Below are positions 31,249 through 39,794 of a stretch of DNA of 42,915 nt, piece after piece. The stretch comes from CAYSWS01 sp964434935 (GTDB lineage Bacteria; Patescibacteriota; WWE3; UBA101185; UBA10185): assembly GCA_964434935.1 (NCBI GenBank), contig CAYSWS010000009.1:1-42915 (forward strand), given 5' to 3'. The notes under the pieces are model-generated. The model saw nothing but the letters and a program-made list of their open reading frames with translations. It did no database searches and had not been told where the DNA came from. Position 1 is the stretch's first letter. Every line of letters begins with the position of its first letter. Both the position numbers and the translations under genes were made by a program.

Positions 31249-32172
31249 TTATGTTACCACATAATCGAAATGTGCCAAGAGTATGTAGTAAAAGTTCTTG
31301 ATATCGTTCTTGATGAGGTCAAAGCGGTTGTTCTCAGAGCAAAACCGGGAGATGAGGTCCAGATCGGCTTGCGAGGTCTGGGACTGCGGTGAGGAAACAG
31401 GGAACATGATGGAGCCGGCTTCGTCCACGTGCTCAAGTCCTAGGGCATGCCCTAGTTCATGAGCTACAGTGTGTGCAAAACTTTGATCGTTCTCATAAAT
31501 ATAGATCTCTATCTTGTTGTTGCCCGGCATATATAGACCTTCTTCCGGCTTTACGGCTAAAAGATGGTTGAACTTTTCCACTTCCTGATTGACCTGATCT
31601 ACTTTTTGATTGACTTTTTCGGTCTCCATATTCAGTCTTACGGCCATGGCATTCAGATCTGTGATCTCTTTGTCCAACTGTTTTTGTCTGGTTACTAGTT
31701 CCTTGTATGTATCTTCCGGTGCCCCACCTCTCTGGTTCCAGTACTTGATCTCATCATTGAGATGGTTGACCTTGTTTTCCAGCGCCTGTTTTTTGTCTTC
31801 GAACTGCCTGGTAGTCAGCAGCAGGCTCTCCTTGGTATTATCTATGCTTTCCTTGGTCTCATTTATAACGGCCAGGGAGCCCTGCCTTTCGTCAAACACC
31901 AGATCTATTACCAGCTCTGAGCTTGGGTCATACACAAAAAGATCCCTGCCTACCAGCTCGTTCCAAAGTTCGCCTCCCTTTATGGAGTTTGTCACCACTT
32001 CCTCTCTGGATCTTCCAAACTTTGGATCTACGGAGCCTACATTAAAAGTCACTGAACTGTCGCAAAAGGAAAAGTTTGCCCATCTGTTAAAGATCGTGCG
32101 CGCATCATCTCTGTAAAAAAAGAGGGCACCGGCTAGGACAAGCACAACTATGAGCAGGAGAAGTTTCTTCAT
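31249..32172 (-). CDS. matrixin-like zinc metallopeptidase, membrane-anchored
   Basis: 307 residues. An N-terminal hydrophobic helix (about 3-20) anchors or exports it. Residues about 105-195 are a coiled coil. The zinc site is HELGHALGLEH (HExxHxxGxxH) near residue 240, with the Met-turn in SIMFPVSSP 7-10 residues later, the metzincin (matrixin, M10-like) signature. No cysteine-switch propeptide is visible, so control must be by another means. The coiled coil lies between anchor and catalytic domain, which would hold the protease away from the membrane (inference). Likely operon with the four-cysteine protein. Confidence 0.85.
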   Translation of the reverse strand: MKKLLLLIVVLVLAGALFFYRDDARTIFNRWANFSFCDSSVTFNVGSVDPKFGRSREEVVTNSIKGGELWNELVGRDLFVYDPSSELVIDLVFDERQGSLAVINETKESIDNTKESLLLTTRQFEDKKQALENKVNHLNDEIKYWNQRGGAPEDTYKELVTRQKQLDKEITDLNAMAVRLNMETEKVNQKVDQVNQEVEKFNHLLAVKPEEGLYMPGNNKIEIYIYENDQSFAHTVAHELGHALGLEHVDEAGSIMFPVSSPQSQTSQADLDLISRFCSENNRFDLIKNDIKNFYYILLAHFDYVVT

Positions 32173-32179
32173 ACCCCTA

Positions 32180-32185
32180 ATTTTA
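32180..32185 (-). promoter_or_regulatory. -10 box for the matrixin gene
   Basis: Minus strand TAAAAT (32185-32180), seven bases, then ATG at 32172. Confidence 0.5.
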
Positions 32186-32194
32186 CCACTAGGT

Positions 32195-32200
32195 TATAAT
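32195..32200 (+). promoter_or_regulatory. -10 box that supports a leaderless GTG start
   Basis: TATAAT at 32195-32200, seven bases, then GTG at 32208. An ATG at 32206 is out of frame and meets a stop after five codons, so the leaderless GTG at 32208 is the likely start. Confidence 0.55.
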
Positions 32201-32207
32201 CGAACAT

Positions 32208-33026
32208 GTGCAAAACGGTTTAAAAGTATTTTATGCCAATATAGAAAAGGGTTTACACCTGGAGAAACTAACCTTGCCTGAGGTTAAAATGAGGAAACCC
32301 GACGTAGAGGCTTTTCTGGAGGTCAGGCGCGATCATCTTGAATACATTAACGATGAACTGGGTACAAGAAGTATATTCTTTGCTTATGTAAAGGGTGCTA
32401 AGGAAGGTTTTTATGGAATTCCAGAAGGCATTAGATTTGGATCGGCTATTTTTATCAGTAAAGATCTGGAACTGATCGATCACGGCAACTTTATATATCA
32501 CTTGGTGGACAGGAAAGGAGTGCCTGCCCTCAGCCAAGATCCGGTAAAAATGAACAGATCTGTGTTGTGGGTCAAAGTTAGAAAGGGAACTACAGTTTAC
32601 ACTCTATTGCTTACACACTTCACGTGGGTTCCGGATAGCGTCACCAGCGCAGAGCAGCTTAAAGACCTGAATAAAATGCTTAAAATGATCCACGAAGAGG
32701 AAAACATCAGAGAAAATTTTGTATTTGTAGGAGATCTGAATTCTCCCAGAATTAGCCCTTTAGCTAGACCGCCTTATTCTCCCAACGCCAAGACGGAGAT
32801 CAGAGGTGAAATTTGGGCTAAGTTGGCGGAATTTTATAATGATAACGTTCCTTTAGATGTGTCATCGACCATCGATCCGGCTAGGCATAGAGTACCCGAG
32901 ATCATATCATGCGTGGATTTTTGTTTCTCACATGGGGATCATAAAATTTCTTCCACCGGGGTAGAGGTCGTTGAGGGTGTGAGCGATCACAAGGGACTCT
33001 TTTTTGAAATAGTAAGAAAAAGTTAA
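32208..33026 (+). CDS. endonuclease/exonuclease/phosphatase (EEP) family protein
   Basis: 272 residues. EEP-fold motifs in order: FYANIEKG (Asn), DVEAFLEV (Glu), LLTHFTW (His), FVFVGDLNSPR (Asp, Asn), CVDFCFS (Asp) and GVSDHKGLFF (Asp, His). This is the DNase I-like Mg-dependent phosphodiesterase superfamily; the target (nucleic acid, inositol phosphate or lipid) cannot be chosen. No signal peptide. The start is a GTG seven bases after a TATAAT box. Its end overlaps the VOC gene by 4 bp, tail to tail. Confidence 0.82.
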   Translation: MQNGLKVFYANIEKGLHLEKLTLPEVKMRKPDVEAFLEVRRDHLEYINDELGTRSIFFAYVKGAKEGFYGIPEGIRFGSAIFISKDLELIDHGNFIYHLVDRKGVPALSQDPVKMNRSVLWVKVRKGTTVYTLLLTHFTWVPDSVTSAEQLKDLNKMLKMIHEEENIRENFVFVGDLNSPRISPLARPPYSPNAKTEIRGEIWAKLAEFYNDNVPLDVSSTIDPARHRVPEIISCVDFCFSHGDHKISSTGVEVVEGVSDHKGLFFEIVRKS

Positions 33027-33367
33027 GACTTTTGCCACAAACCGAAGATATTTTCTTCTGTATCCGCGCACGTAGCTAGCCAGCCATAACCGGGCACCTC
33101 TATTTTGGGGGTCAGAACTTTTCCGCCGTGTTTTTTAACATTGTTTAGGTATTTATCGATATCATCAACGTCAACGTAATTCACAATTCTCTGATCACCC
33201 CGCCTCTGCCCCAAACCTCCCTGCAAAGCACCTTCTTCCGTAGTTATACCGTAGTATTCTTCTTCGCCCGGCATGAGTTGGAATTTCCAACCAAACAAGT
33301 TCTCATAAAATTTTTTAGCCCTTTGTATATCTTCTGCGGGAACATCAAAATGCACTATTTTTGGCAT
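33023..33367 (-). CDS. VOC-superfamily (glyoxalase-like) protein
   Basis: 114 residues, a single VOC unit with the beta-alpha-beta-beta-beta pattern: HFDVPAEDIQRAKKFYENLFGWKF at the start, NYVDVDDIDKYLNNVKKHGGKV in the middle and ENIFGLWQKS at the end. Likely metal ligands are His7 and the terminal Glu. Small VOC proteins range from glyoxalases to fosfomycin-type resistance proteins and many are uncharacterised. It has its own TAAAAT box six bases before the ATG. Confidence 0.85.
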   Translation of the reverse strand: MPKIVHFDVPAEDIQRAKKFYENLFGWKFQLMPGEEEYYGITTEEGALQGGLGQRRGDQRIVNYVDVDDIDKYLNNVKKHGGKVLTPKIEVPGYGWLATCADTEENIFGLWQKS

Positions 33368-33373
33368 GCTGAT

Positions 33374-33379
33374 ATTTTA
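33374..33379 (-). promoter_or_regulatory. -10 box for the VOC gene
   Basis: Minus strand TAAAAT (33379-33374), six bases, then ATG at 33367. Confidence 0.5.
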
Positions 33380-33415
33380 CACGAAAAAACTTGAAGATGT
33401 GCTTAAAACAGGCCT

Positions 33416-33444
33416 TTGACACCTCCGGTAATCTCCCATAGACT
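33416..33444 (+). promoter_or_regulatory. sigma-70-type promoter of the energy cluster
   Basis: TTGACA at 33416-33421, exactly 17 bases, TAGACT at 33439-33444, then six bases to the ATG at 33451. The consensus -35 and ideal spacer make this one of the best promoters in the window, and the mRNA would be leaderless. Confidence 0.7.
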
Positions 33445-33450
33445 AGACAT

Positions 33451-36321
33451 ATGCCCACAGAGTTAGCGACGTTCTTCTACCCCAAATCGGTGGCTATCAT
33501 AGGCGCATCAAGATCTCCCGAAAAATTGGGTTTTATTATATTAAGAAACATCCTGGAAAGCGGTTTCACGGGGAAGGTCTATCCGGTAAACCCTCATGCG
33601 GAAGTGATACAGGACGCAAAAGTTTTTTCTGACATCAACGGGCTCCCCGAAGTGCCCGAGCTGGCTATTGTCTCTGTTCCTGCCGCCCTGGTCTTGGAGG
33701 TGGTTGGCCAGTTGGCTGAAAAAGGTGTCAAGAACGTGGTTGTCTTGTCTGCCGGTTTTAAGGAAACGGGTGTCGAGGGGGCCAAATTGGAAAGTAACCT
33801 GGTCAAACTGATCGAAAAGCATGAATTGAACCTGCTGGGTCCAAATTGTCTGGGTTTTGTTAATAATTTGTATCCCATTAACGCCACCTTCGGAGAACCG
33901 GTGAAAGAAGTAGGGAATTTGAGGTTCATAACTCAGTCAGGGGCTATTGCCGCAGGACTTTTCGATTGGTGTAACTTTGTCGGCTTGGGTTTGAGCGAGT
34001 TCGTCACTTTAGGCAACAAAGCGGGTCTAAATGAGAATGATATTTTAAAATATTTTTTACAACAAGACCAAAACACCCTCACCAATCATAACGGGGAAGG
34101 CCTATCTAGCAACTCTCCTATTGGTTTATATTTGGAATCATTAGCAGATGGAGGAGAATTTTTACGATTGGCCAGGGACATCACAAAAACCAACCCTATT
34201 TTTATTATTAAACCGGGAAAAACTAAAGCTGCGGCCAAAGCCATGCAGTCTCACACTGGGGCTATTGCCGGAGAAGATGATGTGCTGGATGCGGTTTTAA
34301 AACACGCCGGTGTAGTGAGATGTCAGACGCTGGAGGATTTTTTTGATCTGGCGCGCGCTTTTGCCTGGGAGGACCTTCCTCAAGGACCCAAAGTGGCGGT
34401 GGTTTCCAATGCCGGAGGTCCGGCAGTTATTAGTGCGGACGCTGTGGTGCAGGAAGGGTTGGAATTAGCTGAGTTCGATGAGCAGACCAAGGAAAAATTA
34501 TCTCAGGCCCTGCCCAGATCAGCTAGTATTGTAAATCCTGTGGATGTGCTAGGCGACGCCCTAGCGGAAAGATTTAGCCAGGCCATAGAGGCCGTACTGC
34601 AAACCGATGATGTCAACGCCCTTATTGTTATACTTACGCCTCAGATCATGACCCAGATAGAACAGACGGCGGAAACCATAGGCAACATGTCGAAAAAATA
34701 CAAAAAGCCCGTTTTCTGCTCTTTTATTGGTGGAAAACTAGTGGTTGAGGGTGAACAAAAGCTCAACGAATTCAAGATCCCTTCTTTTAGGTTCCCGGAA
34801 CGAGCCATCGCCGCGGCCGGAGCTATGTGGAAATTTAGAAAATTCCAGTTAGAGGTGCACAAAGATGGTGTAGTGGAAGAGACCATACAGCTGGAATCGG
34901 ACAACAACGCCTGCCGGGCTGCCATTCAAGAGGCTGTCAACAAAAAATATAAAACACTGGACAATATCACGGCTGATAAGGTGCTATGCTCAGCCGGTAT
35001 TGCCTCACCTCCGACCAAAGCGGCCGCCAATTTGGTTGAGGCCAAGGAATTTGCCAAGGAACAAGGCTGGCCGGTGGTGCTAAAACTTTCTTCACCGGGA
35101 TTATTGCATAAAAAAGAGGTAGGCGGTGTAGTGCTGGATATTCTAAACGAAGAACAACTGGACCAGGCTTGGCACATGCTGGAAAGAAAAGTCGAACAGT
35201 TAGACAAAGATATTAAAGAGCATTTAACTTTTCAGGTGCAAAAGGACATTCAAAACGGGGTGGAAGTGATAGTGGGCTTCAAACATGACCCAACCTTTGG
35301 TGCTGTGATGTTGTTTGGTGCCGGAGGGTCCCAGGCCGAGCTCATAGATGACAAAAATTTGCACCTTCTGCCTATAACAAAACGCCAGGTCGTGGAGCTG
35401 GTACAGCAGTCAAAAATTTATAATATCCTCAAAGGCGGTAATGGGGAACCGGCCTACGCCCTGGAAAAACTTTATGACCTCATATTGCGGGTGGCTAAAT
35501 TGGAGGGTATGATCCCAGAAGCTTCGGATATCGAAATCAATCCGGTTATAGTAACATTAAATGATGTTTGGGCTGTGGATGGAAAAATTATCATGAATGA
35601 AATTAAAGAGGTAAAAACACCAACTCCACCAACTATGAAAATGGCTGCAGCCACTAAGCATGATGTACTGGCGGCATATTTTCATTATTATGAGCTGGAA
35701 ACGGAAGAGCCGTTCGATTTTAAACCCGGACAATACATTAGTGTCAAAGTGGCGCCTGATGCCGTGCGGGCCTATTCCATTGCTACCAGACTGGGGCCGA
35801 ATAAATTCGCCTTGCTGGTGGATATCAGACCTGGAGGGCCGGGCTCGAAGTTTTTCGAACAATTAAAACCTGGAGATAAGGTACCTTTCTTGGGACCGTT
35901 TGGCCGTTTTACCATTGAGGTTGATGATGATGTCGAGAACTTGTTGTTCTTGGGTACGGGTTCCGGCATGAGCGCTCTCAGATGTATGATAGACTCGGCT
36001 CTCAAAGAACAAGGCGTGAAAAAGCCTATGAAATTGTATTTTGGACTAACTTTTCCCTACGAAGTATTTTGGCAGGACTATTTTGAGTCACTGAAAAAAC
36101 AGTATCCCAACTTTGATTACGATATTGCCATTTTCAAGCCTGATGAATCTTGGACCGGGCACACCGGTTTTGTCACCGAATATGTCAAACAGGATTTTCC
36201 CGACGCCGGGAAATGCGCCGCTTATTTATGCGGACATAGGGCCATGATCGCTGATGTCAGCGAGCTTTTACAGGCGCATGGCTGCCCTAAAGAAAGAATT
36301 TTTACGGAAAGGTTTGTTTAA
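33451..36321 (+). CDS. acyl-CoA synthetase (NDP-forming) fused to an FNR-type FAD/NAD oxidoreductase
   Basis: 956 residues. The first ~715 are a complete ADP-forming acyl-CoA synthetase: a CoA-binding Rossmann domain (SVAIIGASRSPEKLG), a ligase domain with phospho-His268 in QSHTGAIAGEDD, and an ATP-grasp beta part with KLSSPGLLHKKEVGGV (second His). After a Pro/Thr linker (about 718-730) comes a ferredoxin-NADP-reductase-type module (731-956): FAD motif RAYSIA (Arg773), GPFGRF, NAD-loop GTGSGM (834-839) and CGHRAM (927-932). No iron-sulfur motif. The enzyme should make ATP from acyl-CoA and move electrons between NAD(P)H and a ferredoxin. The stop overlaps the next start by 1 base. Confidence 0.9.
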   Translation: MPTELATFFYPKSVAIIGASRSPEKLGFIILRNILESGFTGKVYPVNPHAEVIQDAKVFSDINGLPEVPELAIVSVPAALVLEVVGQLAEKGVKNVVVLSAGFKETGVEGAKLESNLVKLIEKHELNLLGPNCLGFVNNLYPINATFGEPVKEVGNLRFITQSGAIAAGLFDWCNFVGLGLSEFVTLGNKAGLNENDILKYFLQQDQNTLTNHNGEGLSSNSPIGLYLESLADGGEFLRLARDITKTNPIFIIKPGKTKAAAKAMQSHTGAIAGEDDVLDAVLKHAGVVRCQTLEDFFDLARAFAWEDLPQGPKVAVVSNAGGPAVISADAVVQEGLELAEFDEQTKEKLSQALPRSASIVNPVDVLGDALAERFSQAIEAVLQTDDVNALIVILTPQIMTQIEQTAETIGNMSKKYKKPVFCSFIGGKLVVEGEQKLNEFKIPSFRFPERAIAAAGAMWKFRKFQLEVHKDGVVEETIQLESDNNACRAAIQEAVNKKYKTLDNITADKVLCSAGIASPPTKAAANLVEAKEFAKEQGWPVVLKLSSPGLLHKKEVGGVVLDILNEEQLDQAWHMLERKVEQLDKDIKEHLTFQVQKDIQNGVEVIVGFKHDPTFGAVMLFGAGGSQAELIDDKNLHLLPITKRQVVELVQQSKIYNILKGGNGEPAYALEKLYDLILRVAKLEGMIPEASDIEINPVIVTLNDVWAVDGKIIMNEIKEVKTPTPPTMKMAAATKHDVLAAYFHYYELETEEPFDFKPGQYISVKVAPDAVRAYSIATRLGPNKFALLVDIRPGGPGSKFFEQLKPGDKVPFLGPFGRFTIEVDDDVENLLFLGTGSGMSALRCMIDSALKEQGVKKPMKLYFGLTFPYEVFWQDYFESLKKQYPNFDYDIAIFKPDESWTGHTGFVTEYVKQDFPDAGKCAAYLCGHRAMIADVSELLQAHGCPKERIFTERFV

Positions 36322-37627
36322 TGTCACAGGAAGTTTTTACTTTTAAAATTGCCGGAAAAGCCGGGCAGGGTGTGAAATCCTCAGGCATCACTTTTGCCAG
36401 GTTCATCAGCCGCTCCGGTTACCACGTTTTTACTTTTGTCGAATATCCCTCCATTATCAAAGGAGGGCACAACGTGATGCAGGTTAATATCTCCAAAGAG
36501 GAGGTCACTGCCCCTAGCCTGACCACGCAGCTTTTAGTGGCTTTGAACCAGGAATCTATTGATCTGCATGTGGGTGAGTTGTCGGCCGGGTCAGGGGTGA
36601 TCTTTGACGGTGACGACAAGCTGGATACTTCTAAAATACCGGCTGGTGTGAATTTATGCGCCGTTCCCTTGTCCAAGTTGGCCAAAGATGCCGGGGGCGG
36701 AGAATTGTTGATAAACACTGTAACTTTGGGAGCGGCTACAGCCCTGCTGGATGGTGATCTGGAGGTCATGAAAAAACTTATCGCCGAAGAATACTCGGAT
36801 AAAAGCCCCGAGATCATCAAAGCCGATCAGCAGGCGGCGGAACTTGGCTTTAACTATATCAAACAAAATTATGCCGCTCACGTCAAAAGCACTATCAAAC
36901 TGGATGAGAGTTTGACCTCAGCCGCACCTAGAATGGTACTCAACGGCAACGAAGCCGTAGCCTTAGGTGCTATTTCTGCCGGATTACAATTTGCGGCTAT
37001 CTATCCCATGTCACCTATATCGAACATTTTGCATGTGTTGGCCAGACATCAGGAAAAATATAATTATGTCTATAAACAACCGGAAGATGAGATAGCGGCC
37101 ATAAACATGGCTTTGGGAGCTTCTTTTGCCGGTGCCAGGTCTATGACAGCTACTTCGGGGGGAGGATTTTGTTTAATGTCCGAAGGTTATGGTTTGGCCG
37201 GCATCACGGAAACTCCGGTGGTCATGCTTGAGGGCATGAGAGGAGGTCCGGGAACGGGCCTACCTACCTGGAGTGCCCAAGGCGACCTCAGATTTGTATT
37301 ACATGCCCATCAGGACGATTTCCCACGTATTGTTCTTACTCCGGGGGATCTCATGGAAACTTTTCATTTGACCATGCAGGCTTTTAATTTAGCGGAAAAA
37401 TATCAAACACCGGTGGTAATTCTTATTAACAAGGACATTTGTGAATGCGACCAGAACGTTCCCGTGTTCGATATTTCACAGTACAAGGTGGATAGAGGCA
37501 AGTTGACCACTTATTACGAAGAAGATTTTCAAAGATACAAACTGGAAGAAGATGGAATTTCCACCAGGAGCATTCCCGGTGTAGGAAATTTCTTTGTGGG
37601 TAATTCGGATGAACATGATGTGTACGG
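36321..37627 (+). CDS. 2-oxoacid:ferredoxin oxidoreductase, fused gamma-alpha subunit (C terminus lost in gap)
   Basis: The visible 435 or so residues begin with the gamma domain (IAGKAGQGVKSSG, EYPSIIKGGHNVMQVNIS; 1-190), then the alpha pyrimidine-binding domain (NGNEAVALGAISAGLQF, then YPMSPISNI, QPEDEIAAINMALGASFAGARSMTATSGGG, then GGPGTGLPTW). This is the KorA-like layout of 2-oxoacid:ferredoxin oxidoreductases. Typical members run to about 560-620 residues, so more than 100 residues are missing; the 100 N are a placeholder. A TGA directly after the gap (37728) could be the true stop. Together with the beta subunit it oxidises a 2-oxoacid plus CoA to acyl-CoA, CO2 and reduced ferredoxin. 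Confidence 0.92.
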
Positions 37628-37727
37628 NNNNNNNNNNNNNNNNNNNNNNNNNNNNNNNNNNNNNNNNNNNNNNNNNNNNNNNNNNNNNNNNNNNNNNNNN
37701 NNNNNNNNNNNNNNNNNNNNNNNNNNN
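37628..37727. other. assembly gap (100 N)
   Basis: Exactly 100 undetermined bases, the usual filler length for a scaffold join. It removes the end of the alpha-subunit gene. The true gap is probably larger, since an alpha subunit normally needs several hundred more bases. After the gap only 17 bases precede the beta gene, including its AAGGAGG ribosome-binding site. Confidence 0.99.
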
Positions 37728-37744
37728 TGAAAGGAGGCCATTAA

Positions 37745-38602
37745 ATGACTGTTCTTGGCGATCTGAAAACAACCTGCGATCCTAACTGGTGCCCGGGATG
37801 TGGGAATTTGCCTATTTGGGCGGCTTTCAAAAATGCCTGTGTGGAAAAAGACTGGAACAACAAAAATTCCGCTTTAGTGGCAGGTATCGGTTGTCATGGG
37901 CATATCTTAAATTTCACCAAGCTCACCTCTTTTGAGGGTCTTCACGGCAGACCTCTTCCTGTGGCTAACGGTATCAAGATGGCCAATCACATGTTGAACG
38001 TGTTCGTTTTTACGGGAGACGGAGATTGTTTGGGTGAGGGCGGAAATCATTTCATGCACACTGCCCGCAGAAATCATGATGTGAATGTTTTCCTGCACGA
38101 TAACGCTTTGTACGCCCTGACCACCGGGCAAACATCCCCAGCCACACCTCACGGCTACAAGACTAAATCAACGCCTCAAGGCAACCCTGATTATCCGTTA
38201 AATCCCATGCTGGTGGCCGTGGCCGCCGGAGCCACTTTTGTGGCCAGAGCTTATGCCGGAGATATTAACTATCTCAAAGAGCTCATGATCCAAGCGGCAG
38301 AGCATAAGGGCTTTTCCTTGATCGATATTTTGCAGCCCTGTACAACCTTCAATAAGATCATGACCCACGAATTCCTGCAGCAAAATACCTACCACTTAGG
38401 ACCGGAGTACAACCCTGCGGACAAGCAAGCCGCCATGTTGAAGGCCCAGGAATTTGGCGAAAAGCAGATCCCGTTGGGCGTTTTTTACAAAGAAGATAAA
38501 CCGTCTTATGAATCCCAACTGCCACAACTGCAGGAAATGCCTCTCATCGCGCATAAAGTTGTACGTGATGATGTCACAGAGTTGTTCAAAGAGTATATTT
38601 AG
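37745..38602 (+). CDS. 2-oxoacid:ferredoxin oxidoreductase beta subunit
   Basis: 285 residues. The [4Fe-4S] ligands lie in WCPGCGN (two Cys), GIGCHGH and ILQPCTTFN. The thiamine diphosphate motif is GDGDCLGEGGNHF through FLHDN, and LYALTTGQTSPATPHG is typical of KorB/PorB. It binds TPP and passes electrons to ferredoxin. The substrate (pyruvate, 2-oxoglutarate or branched-chain oxoacid) cannot be decided from motifs. AAGGAGG lies seven bases before the ATG, showing that this internal operon gene uses a normal Shine-Dalgarno. Confidence 0.95.
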   Translation: MTVLGDLKTTCDPNWCPGCGNLPIWAAFKNACVEKDWNNKNSALVAGIGCHGHILNFTKLTSFEGLHGRPLPVANGIKMANHMLNVFVFTGDGDCLGEGGNHFMHTARRNHDVNVFLHDNALYALTTGQTSPATPHGYKTKSTPQGNPDYPLNPMLVAVAAGATFVARAYAGDINYLKELMIQAAEHKGFSLIDILQPCTTFNKIMTHEFLQQNTYHLGPEYNPADKQAAMLKAQEFGEKQIPLGVFYKEDKPSYESQLPQLQEMPLIAHKVVRDDVTELFKEYI

Positions 38603-38617
38603 TTTATCCTTAAGTGT

Positions 38618-38875
38618 ATGAGTGATTTTTCAGAAAAAGATACAATTGTTCAGGTAGGTAAGTATAAAGTTCAAGTTATAAGAGAACTTTGCATTGGTGC
38701 TGCTTCCTGTGTGGCTTTTTCGCCGGACACCTTTTCTCTGGACGATGAGAAAAAAGCTGTGGTCAATGGCCAAAGTGCGGATGAAGCCAACGTCATCATG
38801 GCAGCTCAATCTTGCCCTACCAAAGCCATAATTGTGGAAGACACCGAAACAGGTGAACAGGTTTGGCCAAGCTAA
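38618..38875 (+). CDS. three-cysteine ferredoxin ([3Fe-4S] or variant [4Fe-4S])
   Basis: 85 residues. ELCIGAASCVAFSPDTF and AQSCPTKAI give Cys25, Cys31 and Cys66: the second Cys of the classic CxxCxxC set is Ala, as in the small single-cluster ferredoxins of actinobacteria that carry [3Fe-4S] or an oddly ligated [4Fe-4S] cluster. It is the likely electron carrier between the oxidoreductase and the FNR-type module of the fusion protein (inference from position). A TATCCT box seven bases before the ATG may allow separate transcription. Confidence 0.9.
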   Translation: MSDFSEKDTIVQVGKYKVQVIRELCIGAASCVAFSPDTFSLDDEKKAVVNGQSADEANVIMAAQSCPTKAIIVEDTETGEQVWPS

Positions 38876-38876
38876 C

Positions 38877-39794
38877 ATGAACAGGTCCAAAGGAATATAT
38901 CTTGCCTTAATAACTGCCTTTATTTCCGGTGTTTCCATATTTGTGAATAAATTTGCCGTGGGGGTTATAAAATCTCCTTTGGTTTTTACCGCCGACAAAA
39001 ATTTTATGGTAGGTTTGCTGATGCTCGTGATTTTACTGGTTTCCGGAAAATGGAGAAGTATTGGCTCCGTGAGTAAGCAGGACAAGCTTAAATTGCTGCT
39101 CATTAGTATTGTAGGGGGCTCTCTGCCTTTTTATCTGTTTTTTACGGGTTTATCTTTAACTTCTGCCGTAAACGCTGCCCTCATCCATAAAACATTAGTT
39201 TTATGGGTGGCTATATTGGCGTCACCATTTTTGGGAGAAAGACTCTCCAAGAAGCAAGGATTGGCTATATTATTGCTGTTTTCCGGAAATTTACTGGTGG
39301 GAGGTTTTAAAGGCTTCTTATTCTCCAAAGGCGAGCTCATGGTCCTAGCAGCTACGCTTTTATGGGCGGCGGAAACCATAATCGCCAAGAAAGTTCTGGC
39401 TAGAGTGGACGCGGATATTGTGGCCGTTTCCAGGATGGGTTTGGGTTCCCTGTTCTTGGTGGGCGCTGCCGTTCTCACCTCTCCGCAGAGCCTGCTAAGT
39501 GCTTTTTCCATGACGGGAAGTCAGTGGTTTTGTATGCTTTTGACGGTGGTGTTCCTGCTGGGTTACGTGACCAGTTGGTATAGGGCTTTAAAAATAGCAC
39601 CGGCAATTTTAGTGTCCACGGTATTGGTGTTATCAACGCTGGTAACCAACTTTTTATCCGCTATTTTCATCACGCACAGTTGGGATCAGGTCATGATACC
39701 GCAGGCCGGTTTGATGATGTTAGGGTTGGGACTTTACTGGGCCTCACTCAGAGGCACGGCCTCCAAGGCTTCCAGGATCTCCGTGGTCCAATAA
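38877..39794 (+). CDS. EamA/DMT-family membrane transporter
   Basis: About 305 residues from the ATG at 38877, one base after the ferredoxin stop; a longer frame start inside the ferredoxin gene is unlikely. It has ten membrane helices in two repeats of five, with FISGVSIFVNKF in helix 1, LSLTSAVNAALIHKTLVLWVAILA split over helices 3-4, and PFLGERLSKKQG, typical of EamA/DMT metabolite exporters. In this operon it might export an amino or organic acid end product (inference). Its last 61 bases overlap the opposite-strand gene ending at 39734. Confidence 0.88.
   Translation: MNRSKGIYLALITAFISGVSIFVNKFAVGVIKSPLVFTADKNFMVGLLMLVILLVSGKWRSIGSVSKQDKLKLLLISIVGGSLPFYLFFTGLSLTSAVNAALIHKTLVLWVAILASPFLGERLSKKQGLAILLLFSGNLLVGGFKGFLFSKGELMVLAATLLWAAETIIAKKVLARVDADIVAVSRMGLGSLFLVGAAVLTSPQSLLSAFSMTGSQWFCMLLTVVFLLGYVTSWYRALKIAPAILVSTVLVLSTLVTNFLSAIFITHSWDQVMIPQAGLMMLGLGLYWASLRGTASKASRISVVQ

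Noticed and set aside
38618..38875. Missing Cys in the ferredoxin as a degraded gene
   Set aside because: The three-Cys pattern Cx5C...CP is a known arrangement of single-cluster ferredoxins, so it is a recognised subtype.
38832..38876. Longer EamA frame beginning inside the ferredoxin gene
   Set aside because: The ATG at 38877, one base after the ferredoxin stop, matches the normal short N terminus before helix 1; the extra 15 residues are polar and not family-like.
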